A stretch of DNA of 64,000 nucleotides from G963674835 sp963674835. GTDB lineage: Bacteria > Planctomycetota > Planctomycetia > Pirellulales > Thermoguttaceae. Both the position numbers and the translations under genes were made by a program. The DNA is taken from contig CAXXKC010000003.1 in NCBI GenBank assembly GCA_963674835.2, positions 3,162,001 through 3,226,000 of the forward strand, given 5' to 3'. A model generated the notes under the pieces. That model did not search any database. It was not told where the DNA came from and saw only the letters and a list, made by a program, of their open reading frames with translations. Shown here in pieces: positions 1 to 8,645 of the stretch. Numbering within the stretch: the first letter of the stretch is position 1; every line of letters starts with the position of its first letter.

Positions 1-1
1 G

Positions 2-1477
2 ATCCTCGAACAGGTCGATGCCCTTGTCCATGGCGGCGCCGATTTGATCTGCTTCGAAACGCAACCTACGCGCACCGCCCTCGAAACCTGCGCCCAAGCC
101 ATGGGCCAACGGCCCGACGTCCCTTTCGCCATCTCCTTCGCCCTGGTCACTCGCGGCGAAACGATCTCCGGCGAGTCCATCCAACGTATGCTTGCCCCGC
201 TCCCCGACGGCTGCGCCCAGCCGATCGCCTGGGGAATGAACTGCGGTAGCGGTCCCGATGGCTTGCTCACCGCCGTCGAACAGGCAGTCCATCTCACAAC
301 GCTCCCCTTGATCGTCCAACCCAACGCCGGCATTCCCAAAGAAGTCGACAACCGAAACATCTACTTCTGCTCGCCCGAATATCTCACTTCCTACGCGCTA
401 AAGTACGTCGATCTCGGTGCCGGTGCCGTCGGCGGATGCTGCGGAATCACCCCCGAACACATCGCCGTGCTCGCCAAGGCCGTCAAACCGCTCGCGCGCT
501 CTCGTGTCAAACACACGGCGGTCACCGCCCCCGCAGAATCCGCCGAGCAGCAAGAGCCAGTCCCGATTGCCCAGCGATCCCGGTTGGCCCAGCGACTAAC
601 CAGTCACCAATGGTGTACCAGCGTCGAACTCTTGCCGCCGAGAGGATGGGATCTCGGCCCCATGATCGGCAAATCGGCCACCCTCCACCAGCACGGCGTC
701 GACGCCATCAACATCCCCGACGGCCCGCGAGCCAGCTCCCGCATCTCCTCGCTCGTCGCCGCCGAAAAGGTCCAGGAAAAGGCCGGCATCGAAGTCATCC
801 TCCATTTCTGCTGCCGCGATCGCAACCTCATCGGCATGCAAGCCGACCTGCTCGCCTGTGCCGCCTGCGGTATCCACAACATCCTCTTCGTCACCGGCGA
901 CCCGCCCAAGCTCGGCAATTATCCCCATGCCACCGGCGTCTTCGACACCGACTCCATCGGCATGGCGGCCGTCCAAAAACGCCTCAACGCCGGAATCGAT
1001 CTCGGTGGTCAGGCCATCCAGCCGCAAACCGCCGCCTTCATCGGCGTCGGCCTCGATCCCACGGCCCTCGACCGCCGCCGCGAGCTGGACCGCTTCCGCC
1101 AGAAGGTCGATGCCGGCGCCGAATTCGCCATCACCCAGCCGGTCTTCGACGTCGATGCCCTCCTCCGACTCCTCGACGACGTCCAGCCGCTGGGCATCCC
1201 CATCCTCGCCGGCATCTGGCCCTTGGCCAGCTACCGAAACGCCCTCTTCCTCCAAAACGAAGTCCCCGGCGTGGTCGTCCCCCAACCCATCATGCAACGC
1301 ATGGCCTCCGTCTCCACTCGCGACGAGCAGACCGCCATGGGCGTCCTCATCGCTCAAGAGTCTGTTCGCCAAGCCCACGACCGCATCGCCGGCATCCAGG
1401 TCAGCGCACCCTTCGGCAAGATCGAAACCGCCCTGGCCGTCATCGAAGGCTGGAAACTCGACGACGCTCCGCCCTAA
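2..1477 (+). CDS. Bifunctional homocysteine S-methyltransferase / methylenetetrahydrofolate reductase (5' end outside window)
   Basis: The reading frame is open from the first bases of the window, so the gene begins upstream; only the last ~491 codons are seen. The first ~150 visible residues are the end of a homocysteine S-methyltransferase domain: an NCGSGP stretch and the GGCCG motif supply the expected zinc-binding cysteines. From about residue 200 (SVELLPPRG) a MetF-type TIM barrel follows, with VTGDPP and ITQPVFD stretches typical of the flavin- and folate-binding face. The family fuses methyl transfer to homocysteine with reduction of methylene-THF to methyl-THF, as in Bacillus YitJ. 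It is cytosolic and serves methionine and one-carbon metabolism. The nearest in-frame start codon inside the window (TTG at 44) is in mid-domain and is not the true start. The next gene begins 76 bp downstream on the same strand. Confidence 0.93.
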   Translation: MLEQVDALVHGGADLICFETQPTRTALETCAQAMGQRPDVPFAISFALVTRGETISGESIQRMLAPLPDGCAQPIAWGMNCGSGPDGLLTAVEQAVHLTTLPLIVQPNAGIPKEVDNRNIYFCSPEYLTSYALKYVDLGAGAVGGCCGITPEHIAVLAKAVKPLARSRVKHTAVTAPAESAEQQEPVPIAQRSRLAQRLTSHQWCTSVELLPPRGWDLGPMIGKSATLHQHGVDAINIPDGPRASSRISSLVAAEKVQEKAGIEVILHFCCRDRNLIGMQADLLACAACGIHNILFVTGDPPKLGNYPHATGVFDTDSIGMAAVQKRLNAGIDLGGQAIQPQTAAFIGVGLDPTALDRRRELDRFRQKVDAGAEFAITQPVFDVDALLRLLDDVQPLGIPILAGIWPLASYRNALFLQNEVPGVVVPQPIMQRMASVSTRDEQTAMGVLIAQESVRQAHDRIAGIQVSAPFGKIETALAVIEGWKLDDAPP

Positions 1478-1553
1478 CGCCTCGGTCGCCCGCATATCCC
1501 AACCGTATCAGTCCCTCTACCTCAACCCACACCCATTAGCGAGATTCCACATC

Positions 1554-2405
1554 ATGCATCGCACCGCCCGCTCCTTCCTATTGCTCCTCCTGATCACATG
1601 CACCACGACCGGCCTCTGGCACCGCAGCACGGCAACCGCTGCAGAAGCTCCCTTCCCCGGCACCAAGTCCGATTTCTATGGATATGATCGTTACCAGTTC
1701 ACCCACGACGGCCGCACCTGCTGCGTGGTCACGCCCAAGACGGCCGCGCCGGGCAACCCGTGGATCTGGCGCGCCAGGTTCTTCGGCCACGAGCCCCAAA
1801 CCGACGTCGCCCTCCTCGCCCGAGGTTTCCATGTCGCCTACATGGATGTCGCCGACATGTTCGGTAGCCCCACGGCCGTCGCCCACTGGAACAAGTTCTA
1901 CGACTACCTCACCCACCAGCACGGCTTCGCCGCCAAGCCGGCTCTCGAAGGCATGAGCCGCGGCGGACTCATCATCTTCAATTGGGCGGCCGCCAATCCC
2001 GACAAGGTCGCCTGCATCTACGCCGACGCCCCCGTCTGCGATTTCAAAAGCTGGCCCGCCGGAAAAGGAAAAGGCAACGGCAGCCCCGAATCCTGGCAAC
2101 GTTGCCTTAAGGCCTACGGCCTGACCGAGCAGCAAGCCCTCCAGTACAAAGGCAACCCGATCGACAACCTCCAGCCACTCGCCAAAGCAAACATCCCCCT
2201 ACTGCATGTCTGCGGCGAAGCCGACGAAGTCGTCCCCATCGACGAAAACACCCGCATCCTCCAACAGCGATACGAGAAGCTCGGCGGCCCAATCACGGTG
2301 ATCGCCAAACCGGGCGTCGGCCACCACCCCCATTCCCTCAAAGACCCCAAGCCGATCGTCGACTTCATCCTCAAGCACACCGGCCAACCAACGACGGGCC
2401 CCTGA
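1554..2405 (+). CDS. Exported alpha/beta hydrolase (prolyl-oligopeptidase-like fold)
   Basis: A 283-residue protein with a Sec signal peptide: basic MHRTAR, a leucine-rich core, then cleavage near ATAAEAP. The mature part is an alpha/beta hydrolase: nucleophile elbow GMSRGG (Ser within EGMSRGGL), an acid candidate in CGEADEVVP and the catalytic His in GVGHHPHS near the C-terminus. Substrate is unknown; related planctomycete proteins sit among sulfatases and sugar-degrading genes and are usually annotated only as hydrolase or esterase. The frame stays open upstream to 858, but that part overlaps the MTHFR gene in another frame and has no hydrolase homology, so the ATG at 1554, which gives a clean signal peptide, is preferred. 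It ends 44 bp before the converging rsmE gene. Confidence 0.85.
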   Translation: MHRTARSFLLLLLITCTTTGLWHRSTATAAEAPFPGTKSDFYGYDRYQFTHDGRTCCVVTPKTAAPGNPWIWRARFFGHEPQTDVALLARGFHVAYMDVADMFGSPTAVAHWNKFYDYLTHQHGFAAKPALEGMSRGGLIIFNWAAANPDKVACIYADAPVCDFKSWPAGKGKGNGSPESWQRCLKAYGLTEQQALQYKGNPIDNLQPLAKANIPLLHVCGEADEVVPIDENTRILQQRYEKLGGPITVIAKPGVGHHPHSLKDPKPIVDFILKHTGQPTTGP

Positions 2406-2449
2406 ACAACGGTCAGCCGGCCCCGCCTTGTGCACGATCCATGCGCGGT

Positions 2450-3190
2450 TCAACGAAGCGCGCTGCCCGCCAACTGCGCTGCCAGTCCGACCATCAGCAG
2501 CGCCGCCGTCTCCACCCGCAGAATGCGCGGTCCCAAACCAATCGGCTTCCATCCCGCGTCGATCGCCCGGGCCACTTCATCCTCAGCGAAGCCACCCTCC
2601 GGCCCCACCGCCAACACAAACCCACCCCTCGCACACGGTCCCAACTCTCGCGCGACAACAACGGGATGGTCCCCTTCCGAACCCCCAACATGCGCCAGCC
2701 ACCGCAACGCATCGTCTCCAGCCGCCCCAACAAAGTCCTCCCACGGCTGCGCCTCCGCAATCTCCATCAGCTGATTGCGCCCGCACTGTTTCGAGGCGTC
2801 GATCACCGACCGCCGTAGCCTTCCCAGCGTGTTCCGTCCCACTTCGGCGACCGACCGCGCCGTGATCAACGGAACCACGCGCGTCGCGCCCAACTCCACG
2901 ACCTTTTCCACCAGCCACTTCTGCCGATCCCCCTTTGGCAGCGCCACCCCGAGCACCACCGGCACCGGCACCTCGCGATCGACCACTTCCCGCCTCAGCA
3001 CACTTAGTTCCACGCTCCCCCTTCCGACCTTCCGAACGCAAGCGACGAACTCAGCCCCCGTCCCGTCGAACAGAACCACTTCGTCGCCCGCCTTGGCCCG
3101 CATCACGTGCATCAAGTGATGCGCTTCCGTATCGGCCAGCACGGCCGAGTCACCAGTAATGGGGGTTTCACTGAAGTACCGATGCGTCAT
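2450..3190 (-). CDS. rsmE: 16S rRNA m3U1498 methyltransferase RsmE
   Basis: 246 residues, the usual RsmE length. The N-terminal PUA-like part begins MTHRYF and includes AHHLMHVMRAKAGDEV; the C-terminal SPOUT domain carries the diagnostic VGPEGGF and LGPRILRVETAAL motifs that form the trefoil-knot SAM site. The enzyme methylates N3 of U1498 in 16S rRNA in assembled 30S subunits. An in-frame extension of 17 residues upstream is possible but lacks homology, so the ATG at 3190 is chosen because MTHRYF matches where the family begins. It converges with the hydrolase gene and diverges from the ATPase gene at 3331. Confidence 0.95.
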   Translation of the reverse strand: MTHRYFSETPITGDSAVLADTEAHHLMHVMRAKAGDEVVLFDGTGAEFVACVRKVGRGSVELSVLRREVVDREVPVPVVLGVALPKGDRQKWLVEKVVELGATRVVPLITARSVAEVGRNTLGRLRRSVIDASKQCGRNQLMEIAEAQPWEDFVGAAGDDALRWLAHVGGSEGDHPVVVARELGPCARGGFVLAVGPEGGFAEDEVARAIDAGWKPIGLGPRILRVETAALLMVGLAAQLAGSALR

Positions 3191-3330
3191 CGAAAAGCAA
3201 CAATCCTGAAATTGAGGGGGACCCCGAGCCGTTCCAGGCAACTTCCCTGCCGATTGTACCGAAAACAGTAAGGATGCTGAATCATCACGCGCCAGACGTC
3301 CGCGCGCCGGCTCTTGAAGGAATCCGTCCC

Positions 3331-4134
3331 ATGTACCAATCCCACTGGGGTTTACGCGAAATCCCCTTCCGCAATCGTCTCGATCCTCGCTTCTTCTTCG
3401 AGAGCCCGACCCACGAAGAGGGATTGGCCCGACTCCATTTCCTGGTCGAGCAACGCCGCCACCTCGGCCTCTTGATGGGGGGATCCGGTAGTGGCAAATC
3501 CCTCCTCCTGGAGATCTTCGCCGCCCAGAACCGCCAGAAAGGCTACCCCGTCGCCAGCTTCAGCCTTCTGGCCCTCGATCCATCCGAGTTCCTCCTCGAA
3601 CTCGCCCAGCGCTTCGCCCTCAATCCTCCGACCAACTGCTCCCTCCCGGCGCTCTGGCAGATGCTCCTGGATCGCATCAACGAGTACCGCTATATGCAGT
3701 TGCCCACCCTCATCCTGCTCGACGACGCCGATCGCGCCGCCCCCGTCCTGCTGCCGCAGATAACCCGCCTGGCCCAATACGATCTCACCCCCGAATCGCG
3801 GCTCACGTTGGTCCTTGCCGGGCGCCAGCAGCGCATGGGACGATTGGGCGAAGATCTCCTCGAGCTGGCCGAGATCCGCATCGACCTCGACGTCTGGCAA
3901 TCCAACGACACCGAGGCCTACGTCAAATCGTCTCTAGCCCGCGCCGGTCGCAACGAGCCCATCTTCGACACCACGGCGCTCGCCCGACTGCACGACCTCG
4001 CCCAGGGCGTCCCCCGCCGCGTCAACCAGCTCGCCGACCTCGCCCTGCTGGCCGGCGCCGGTCGCGGTCTGCCCAATATCGATGCCCACACGGTCGACTC
4101 GGTCTACGAAGAACTCGGCGTCATCGAAGTCTGA
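3331..4134 (+). CDS. ExeA/MshM-like AAA ATPase
   Basis: 267 residues. The start MYQSHWGLREIPF is the classic opening of ExeA-type ATPases and fixes the ATG at 3331, preceded by GAAGG at 3316-3320. Walker A is GGSGSGKS, Walker B is LILLDDAD, and a sensor-like LVLAGR stretch follows; the C-terminal part (GVPRRVNQLADLALL) is the family's conserved tail. Known relatives energise type II secretion or MSHA pilus assembly (ExeA, GspA, MshM) by acting on peptidoglycan-associated partners. This protein lacks the transmembrane and peptidoglycan-binding C-terminal regions of ExeA/GspA, so it is a stand-alone cytosolic ATPase, and no secretion genes lie next to it. The exact role cannot be read from context. 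Confidence 0.85.
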   Translation: MYQSHWGLREIPFRNRLDPRFFFESPTHEEGLARLHFLVEQRRHLGLLMGGSGSGKSLLLEIFAAQNRQKGYPVASFSLLALDPSEFLLELAQRFALNPPTNCSLPALWQMLLDRINEYRYMQLPTLILLDDADRAAPVLLPQITRLAQYDLTPESRLTLVLAGRQQRMGRLGEDLLELAEIRIDLDVWQSNDTEAYVKSSLARAGRNEPIFDTTALARLHDLAQGVPRRVNQLADLALLAGAGRGLPNIDAHTVDSVYEELGVIEV

Positions 4135-4709
4135 GCTGCCGTCCGTCGGCACCCCACGACCTCGCTTCATTTCGCGTCCCTTCGATCCGGTGACGAGAAT
4201 CCAAGATCGCCGACAGGTCGGGCAAGGCGTTGAACGTCCGCTCCCACTGCCCTTCAAGCCGGGACTCTTCGACGATGCCCCAGGACTTGCTCCCTGCTGC
4301 CCCCTGCGCGCGCTTCCAATCCTCGTGCAACCGCCGACGGTCGGTGGAACCACCATTGGTCCCATCTCCACGATCCATCGCAGCACCCTCCATCAGGGGG
4401 TATGAGCCGCAACTCGCAACAGCAGGCAAGCCGCCTCGATCTCGGCATCCAACGACGCCCCAATCGCGATCATTGGCTGCGCCGGCTTCAATAAGTTCAG
4501 CCCTTATGAGCAATTACGCGCCCCTCCAGCATATCCGATCCCACCCAGCGCCCGGATTGCCCGACAACTTCCGCCCGCGAGGTTCCGCTCTAGGACCAAC
4601 CGCCCATCTTCTGCTAAGATCCGCCCGGCCCGACTGCGGACGAGCCGCGCACCGTCATGGACGACGGCTATCTCATTTCTCATGGCACGGCTCTTCAAGG
4701 AGGAATACC
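4135..4709 (+). other. Intergenic stretch without a supported gene
   Basis: 575 bp between the ATPase and the protease gene. Short frames exist on both strands, but none has a recognisable domain. The only signal I can support is the extended -10 element listed separately at 4612-4620. The rest appears non-coding. Confidence 0.5.
4612..4620 (+). promoter_or_regulatory. Putative extended -10 promoter of the protease gene
   Basis: TGCTAAGAT, an extended -10 (TGn plus TAAGAT) about 90 bp upstream of the protease start. No good -35 is visible. The same TGCTAANAT pattern recurs before several other genes in the window. Confidence 0.45.
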
Positions 4710-6404
4710 ATGCCCCGCAGTCTCCCTATCAACACGCGTCTCCGCCTCGAGTCCCTCGAACGTCGCGACCTGCTCAGCGCCGGCCTCGCCAGTCTGTCCC
4801 AACCCTTGGCCCTTGCCGCCACGAGCGCGGCCGACGATTTCGGCGACACCTTCGCCCAGGCTACGCAACTCACACTTTCCACCGCCCGCTCCGCCACCAT
4901 CTCCGGCGCGATCGAGCAAGCCGGCGACGTCGACGTCTTCCGCTTCGTCGCCCCCGTCAGCGGACAGATCACCGTCGCGCAGGCCGCCGCGTCCGGAAGC
5001 CGACTCGATTCCTTCCTCTACGTCTACGACACCAACGGCAACCTCGTCGCCCGAAACGATGATTCCGGCTACACCCTGAACAGCCAGGTGCAAATCAACG
5101 TCGTCGCCGGCAATACCTACTACGTCAAGGCAGCCGCCTATGGACGGAGCATCGGCACCTACACCGTCCAACTCACCGCCCCTGCCGGCGCCGACGACCA
5201 CTCCAACACCTTCGTCCAAGCCGACCAACTCGATCTCTCCGCCACCGGCTCCGGCACCCAGTCTGGCGTCGTCGAACAGGCTGGCGACGCCGACATGTTC
5301 CGCGTCGTCGCCCCCGTCTCGGGCCAAATGACCATCTCCCAGTCCGCCGCGCCCGGGAGCCGTCTCGATTCCTTCCTCTACGTCTACGACGCCAACGGCA
5401 GCCTCGTCGCCCGAAACGACGATTCCGGCTACACCCTGAACAGCCAGGTGCAAATCAACGTCGTCGCCGGCAACACCTACTACGTCAAAGCCGCCGCCTA
5501 CCCTGGTAGCACAGGTGCCTACACGCTGCAACTGTCCACAGTCGCCGACGAGCCAGAGGCTCCCTCCGCAACGCCGCAGCCCGACGCGCCCACCGGCCAA
5601 TTCCAAATCGACGTGACCATGACCGGCTTCACGGCCGCCCAACAGTCCATCGTCCAACAAGCTGTCGACCGCTGGGAACAAATCATCGTCGGCGATCTTC
5701 CCGACGTCCTCTACCAGGGCAACGTCATCGACGACGTCCAAATCGCCATCAGTAGTGTCACCATCGACGGCTCCGGCGGCATCCTCGGCCAGTCTTCCGC
5801 TACCGCCGTCCGCGACGACTCCAACCTCCCCTACCTCGGCTTCATCCAGCTCGACACCTCCGATGTCGCCACCATGCAAGCCAGCGGAAGCCTCCTCGGC
5901 GTGCTCGAACACGAAATCGCCCACGTCCTCGGGTTCGGCGTCATCTGGAACAGCCTCGGACTGCTCTCCGGAACCACCACGAGCAACCCGGGCTTCACCG
6001 GCGCCAATGCCGTCGCCGAGTACAACGCCCTCTTCGGCACCAATGTCAGCGCCGTCCCGGTCGAAGCCGACGGCGCCGCAGGTACGCGCCTCTCACATTG
6101 GGACGAAACCGCCTTCAGTACCGAGCTCATGACCGGCTGGTACAACTCCGGTCAAACCAACGCCCTGAGCCGCATCACCGTGGCCTCCATGGCCGACCTC
6201 GGCTACGAGGTCAATCTGGCCGCCGCCGACTCCTACACGCCACCCACCTCGTGGAACGCCGCCTCGACCTCCGTCGCCGCCGCCCAAACCTCCTACGGGT
6301 TGCTCGACGCATCTCGCAATGCGTCCTTGCGCAGCCGCCAGGCCGACCGCCTCCACGCGATCGACTACCTCTTCGGCCGCCACCCCGCCGAATTCGACAC
6401 CTGA
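4710..6404 (+). CDS. Secreted leishmanolysin-like (M8) metalloprotease with two PPC domains
   Basis: 564 residues with an excellent ribosome site (AAGGAGGAA at 4697-4705). Residues 13-24 are LESLERRDLLSA, the N-terminal motif found on many exported planctomycete giant and surface proteins. Two bacterial pre-peptidase C-terminal (PPC) beta domains follow (roughly 45-160 and 165-280), then a zinc-metalloprotease domain: HEIAHVLGFG gives H401, E402 and H405, a third ligand H463 lies in LSHWDE, and a Met-turn follows in STELMTGW. This spacing is that of leishmanolysin-type peptidases, so extracellular or surface proteolysis is expected. The two PPC copies are about 95% identical in DNA over ~140 bp at a 360-bp offset. 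The C-terminal ~40 residues have no recognised domain. The frame is open upstream, but that part is not coding in character. Confidence 0.88.
   Translation: MPRSLPINTRLRLESLERRDLLSAGLASLSQPLALAATSAADDFGDTFAQATQLTLSTARSATISGAIEQAGDVDVFRFVAPVSGQITVAQAAASGSRLDSFLYVYDTNGNLVARNDDSGYTLNSQVQINVVAGNTYYVKAAAYGRSIGTYTVQLTAPAGADDHSNTFVQADQLDLSATGSGTQSGVVEQAGDADMFRVVAPVSGQMTISQSAAPGSRLDSFLYVYDANGSLVARNDDSGYTLNSQVQINVVAGNTYYVKAAAYPGSTGAYTLQLSTVADEPEAPSATPQPDAPTGQFQIDVTMTGFTAAQQSIVQQAVDRWEQIIVGDLPDVLYQGNVIDDVQIAISSVTIDGSGGILGQSSATAVRDDSNLPYLGFIQLDTSDVATMQASGSLLGVLEHEIAHVLGFGVIWNSLGLLSGTTTSNPGFTGANAVAEYNALFGTNVSAVPVEADGAAGTRLSHWDETAFSTELMTGWYNSGQTNALSRITVASMADLGYEVNLAAADSYTPPTSWNAASTSVAAAQTSYGLLDASRNASLRSRQADRLHAIDYLFGRHPAEFDT
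4841..5556 (+). repeat. Tandem 360-bp in-gene repeat encoding the two PPC domains
   Basis: Two in-frame copies offset by 360 bp (120 residues). Their distal halves (5001-5140 versus 5361-5500) differ at only about seven positions, several synonymous, while the proximal halves are more divergent. This fits a tandem duplication with later gene conversion. Confidence 0.8.
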
Positions 6405-6413
6405 TCGTGCGCG

Positions 6414-6422
6414 TGCTAATAT
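6414..6422 (+). promoter_or_regulatory. Putative extended -10 promoter
   Basis: TGCTAATAT, about 70 bp before the glycosidase start at 6492. It overlaps no coding sequence (the protease stops at 6404). A weak TTCGAC lies upstream at the right distance. Confidence 0.45.
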
Positions 6423-6491
6423 GGCCAACGTCGCAGGAAGCCGGCGCCGGCCTCCTGCCTGCACGGACCAATCCACGCCCGAGGTGCGCGT

Positions 6492-8408
6492 ATGACCACC
6501 CCACTCCGCCCCCTGCTGTTGCTGGCCCTTCTCTTTCTGCCCTCCGTCGGCCGGGCCGAAACGCTCACCCTCCCGCAAGACAAACGCCCCCAGTGGGTCC
6601 AGCAGGACGGCATCGTCATGGCAGGCAGTTGGGAGCCCCTCCTCTTTCGCGTCCGCCGCGACGGCAGCTCAGGCTATGAACCCACGCCCCAGCAACGGGC
6701 CGACTACCAGCAGGAGCATTCACCCGAAATGGTCCAACGCCTCAAGCAGCTCGGCGTCAACTTCGTCATGATGCACTGCTACAAAGGCGCCGGCCTTGAG
6801 GCCGAAAAGGAAAGCATGGCCGACGCCGTCCGCTTCGCCCGCCTCTGCCACGATGCCGGCCTGCGCGTCGGCGTCTACAACTACAGCGGCGCCTTCATCT
6901 GGGAACTCTTCTTCAAAGAACGCCCCGATGCCAAAGACTGGGTCGTGCTCGACCACAACCACCGGCCCCTCACCTACGGGACGGCGAAGTACCGTTACCG
7001 CTTCAACCGCAATCATCCCGACGCCGAGGCCTTCTACCGCGGGCTCGTCCGCTTCGCCGTCGAAGACATCAAGGCCGACCTCATCCATTTCGACAACTAC
7101 GCCGTCGGCCCCGGCTGGGACGCCAATTCCGTCGACCGCTTCCGCCACTACCTCGCCCACACTCTCTCACCCGAACAATTGGCAACGCTCGGCCTCAGCG
7201 ATCCCACCACGGCCCAACCGCCCGCGCCGGGCACGACCGGCCTGCTCCGCTTCGCTTGGGACGACTTCTGCTCCCAATCCCTGGCCGATTCCTACTGGGC
7301 CATGTGCCGCTACGCTCGCACCCTCCGTCCCGACATCCTCGTCGAATGCAATCCCGGCGGCGTCCATTCCAACATTCGGCCTCCTGTCGACCACGGCCAG
7401 CTCCTCCGCGGTGGCGAAGCCTTCTGGGACGAAGGACGCCCTCCCGAACTCCAAGGCGATAAACTCACCACGCGCATCCGCACCTACAAAGTCGCCCGCG
7501 CCATGCAGAACATCGCTTTCGCCTATACCCGCACCCCGCTCGAAATGGCCGAATCCATGGCCTTCAACCTCGATTGCCTCGGCAGCATCTGCTGGTTCGA
7601 ATACGCCCACCCGTCCAATTACCCCGGTTCCAAGGGAACGGACATCAACTCCAAAACTGCTCCGTACATCCGCTTCTTCCACCAGCGACGCGACCTGCTC
7701 CGCGGCACGCGCGTCGTCGCCGATGTCGCCGTCCTCCGTAGTTTCCCCTCTCAGGTGTTCGCACCCGCCGACAATGCAGCCCTCACCGACCGCGTTGAAC
7801 AAGCCCTCATCGAGAACCGCGGTTGCTTCCAGATCATCTACGATCACCAGTTGGCCGACCTCAACCGCTACCGCGCCCTCGTCCTGGCCGGCTGCGTCGC
7901 GCTCTCCGAGGAACAGATCCAACAAATCCGCCGCTACGTCGATTCAGGCGGCCGGCTCTGCATCATCGGACCCGTCGCCACCCACGACCAGTGGATGGAC
8001 CCCCGCAAATCGCCCGGCCTCGGAACACTCCCACAAGAACGCGCCGTCGAGATCGCCGCCGACGGAAACGCCCTGAACGCCATCCGCCGCGCCTGCGACA
8101 ATCGCCCCTCCGTCGAGATCGCCTCGAAGCCGCCGGCCGGCCCCATCCCGCTCGGGCTCTGCGCCGAACTGACCGACCAGCCCAATCGCCGGCTCCTTCA
8201 TCTGGTCAACTATCGCAAGAACACTCCCGTCGGCCAACTCGAGGTAACCCTTCGCATCCCCGACCAACGCCAACCAACCGACGTGCATCTCGCCAGCCCC
8301 GACCACACCGAAGACCTCAAGATCCCCTTCCAACAACACGCCGACACCATCCGCTTCACCATCCCCTCAGTCCACACCTATGAAATCGCCGTCGTCACCC
8401 TGAAGTAA
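6492..8408 (+). CDS. Exported glycoside hydrolase-like protein (TIM barrel plus GATase-like domain)
   Basis: 638 residues. A Sec signal peptide (MTTPLRPLLLLALLFLPSVGRA) is preceded by GAGGTG. Residues ~70-370 read as a glycosidase TIM barrel (GVNFVMMHCY, RVGVYNYSG, DLIHFDNYAV), with acidic residues at strand ends such as the DFC and GGEAFWDEG regions. Residues ~395-490 resemble the class I amidotransferase-like trimerisation domain that follows the barrel in GH42 enzymes (YRALVLAGCVALSEEQ, YVDSGGRLCIIGP). A small C-terminal beta domain closes the protein. The architecture suggests a beta-galactosidase-like or related exported hydrolase, but I cannot identify the nucleophile or acid/base pair, so family and substrate remain open. 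It stands alone with its own promoter. Confidence 0.7.
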   Translation: MTTPLRPLLLLALLFLPSVGRAETLTLPQDKRPQWVQQDGIVMAGSWEPLLFRVRRDGSSGYEPTPQQRADYQQEHSPEMVQRLKQLGVNFVMMHCYKGAGLEAEKESMADAVRFARLCHDAGLRVGVYNYSGAFIWELFFKERPDAKDWVVLDHNHRPLTYGTAKYRYRFNRNHPDAEAFYRGLVRFAVEDIKADLIHFDNYAVGPGWDANSVDRFRHYLAHTLSPEQLATLGLSDPTTAQPPAPGTTGLLRFAWDDFCSQSLADSYWAMCRYARTLRPDILVECNPGGVHSNIRPPVDHGQLLRGGEAFWDEGRPPELQGDKLTTRIRTYKVARAMQNIAFAYTRTPLEMAESMAFNLDCLGSICWFEYAHPSNYPGSKGTDINSKTAPYIRFFHQRRDLLRGTRVVADVAVLRSFPSQVFAPADNAALTDRVEQALIENRGCFQIIYDHQLADLNRYRALVLAGCVALSEEQIQQIRRYVDSGGRLCIIGPVATHDQWMDPRKSPGLGTLPQERAVEIAADGNALNAIRRACDNRPSVEIASKPPAGPIPLGLCAELTDQPNRRLLHLVNYRKNTPVGQLEVTLRIPDQRQPTDVHLASPDHTEDLKIPFQQHADTIRFTIPSVHTYEIAVVTLK

Positions 8409-8476
8409 CCCACAACCACCACACCCGACGCGCGCAGGACCAGCCTCTCACATTCTTCGCCCGGAAGCCCCAGACA

Positions 8477-8521
8477 CACCTCCCCTCGCCCGCAAGCGGG
8501 AGAGGGGCCTCACGGTGAGGG
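8477..8521 (+). repeat. Dispersed palindromic repeat, copy 1
   Basis: A 45-bp intergenic repeat with core CCCGCAAGCGGGAGAGGGGC followed by CTCACGGTGAGGG. Two hairpins can form, CCCGC/GCGGG and CTCAC/GTGAG. Near-identical to 11252-11296 and related to 44604-44649. Here it lies between converging genes. Confidence 0.75.
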
Positions 8522-8645
8522 AACTTTCAGCACACTCAGCACCCCAACACGCCGCCGGGAACCCCACAGTCAACTGTGACTCCCACTAGCGCGTCGAACT
8601 CCCACTCCTCCACCAACCGCACGGCACTCAACGACGTCCCATCCC

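Noticed and set aside
858..1553. In-frame extension of the alpha/beta hydrolase
   Set aside because: Ser/Pro-rich shadow of the MTHFR gene in another frame; the signal peptide starts at 1554.
4121..4513. 130-codon minus-strand frame with a GGAGGGG upstream of a TTG
   Set aside because: No domain, erratic composition, and overlaps the end of the ATPase gene; kept as non-coding.
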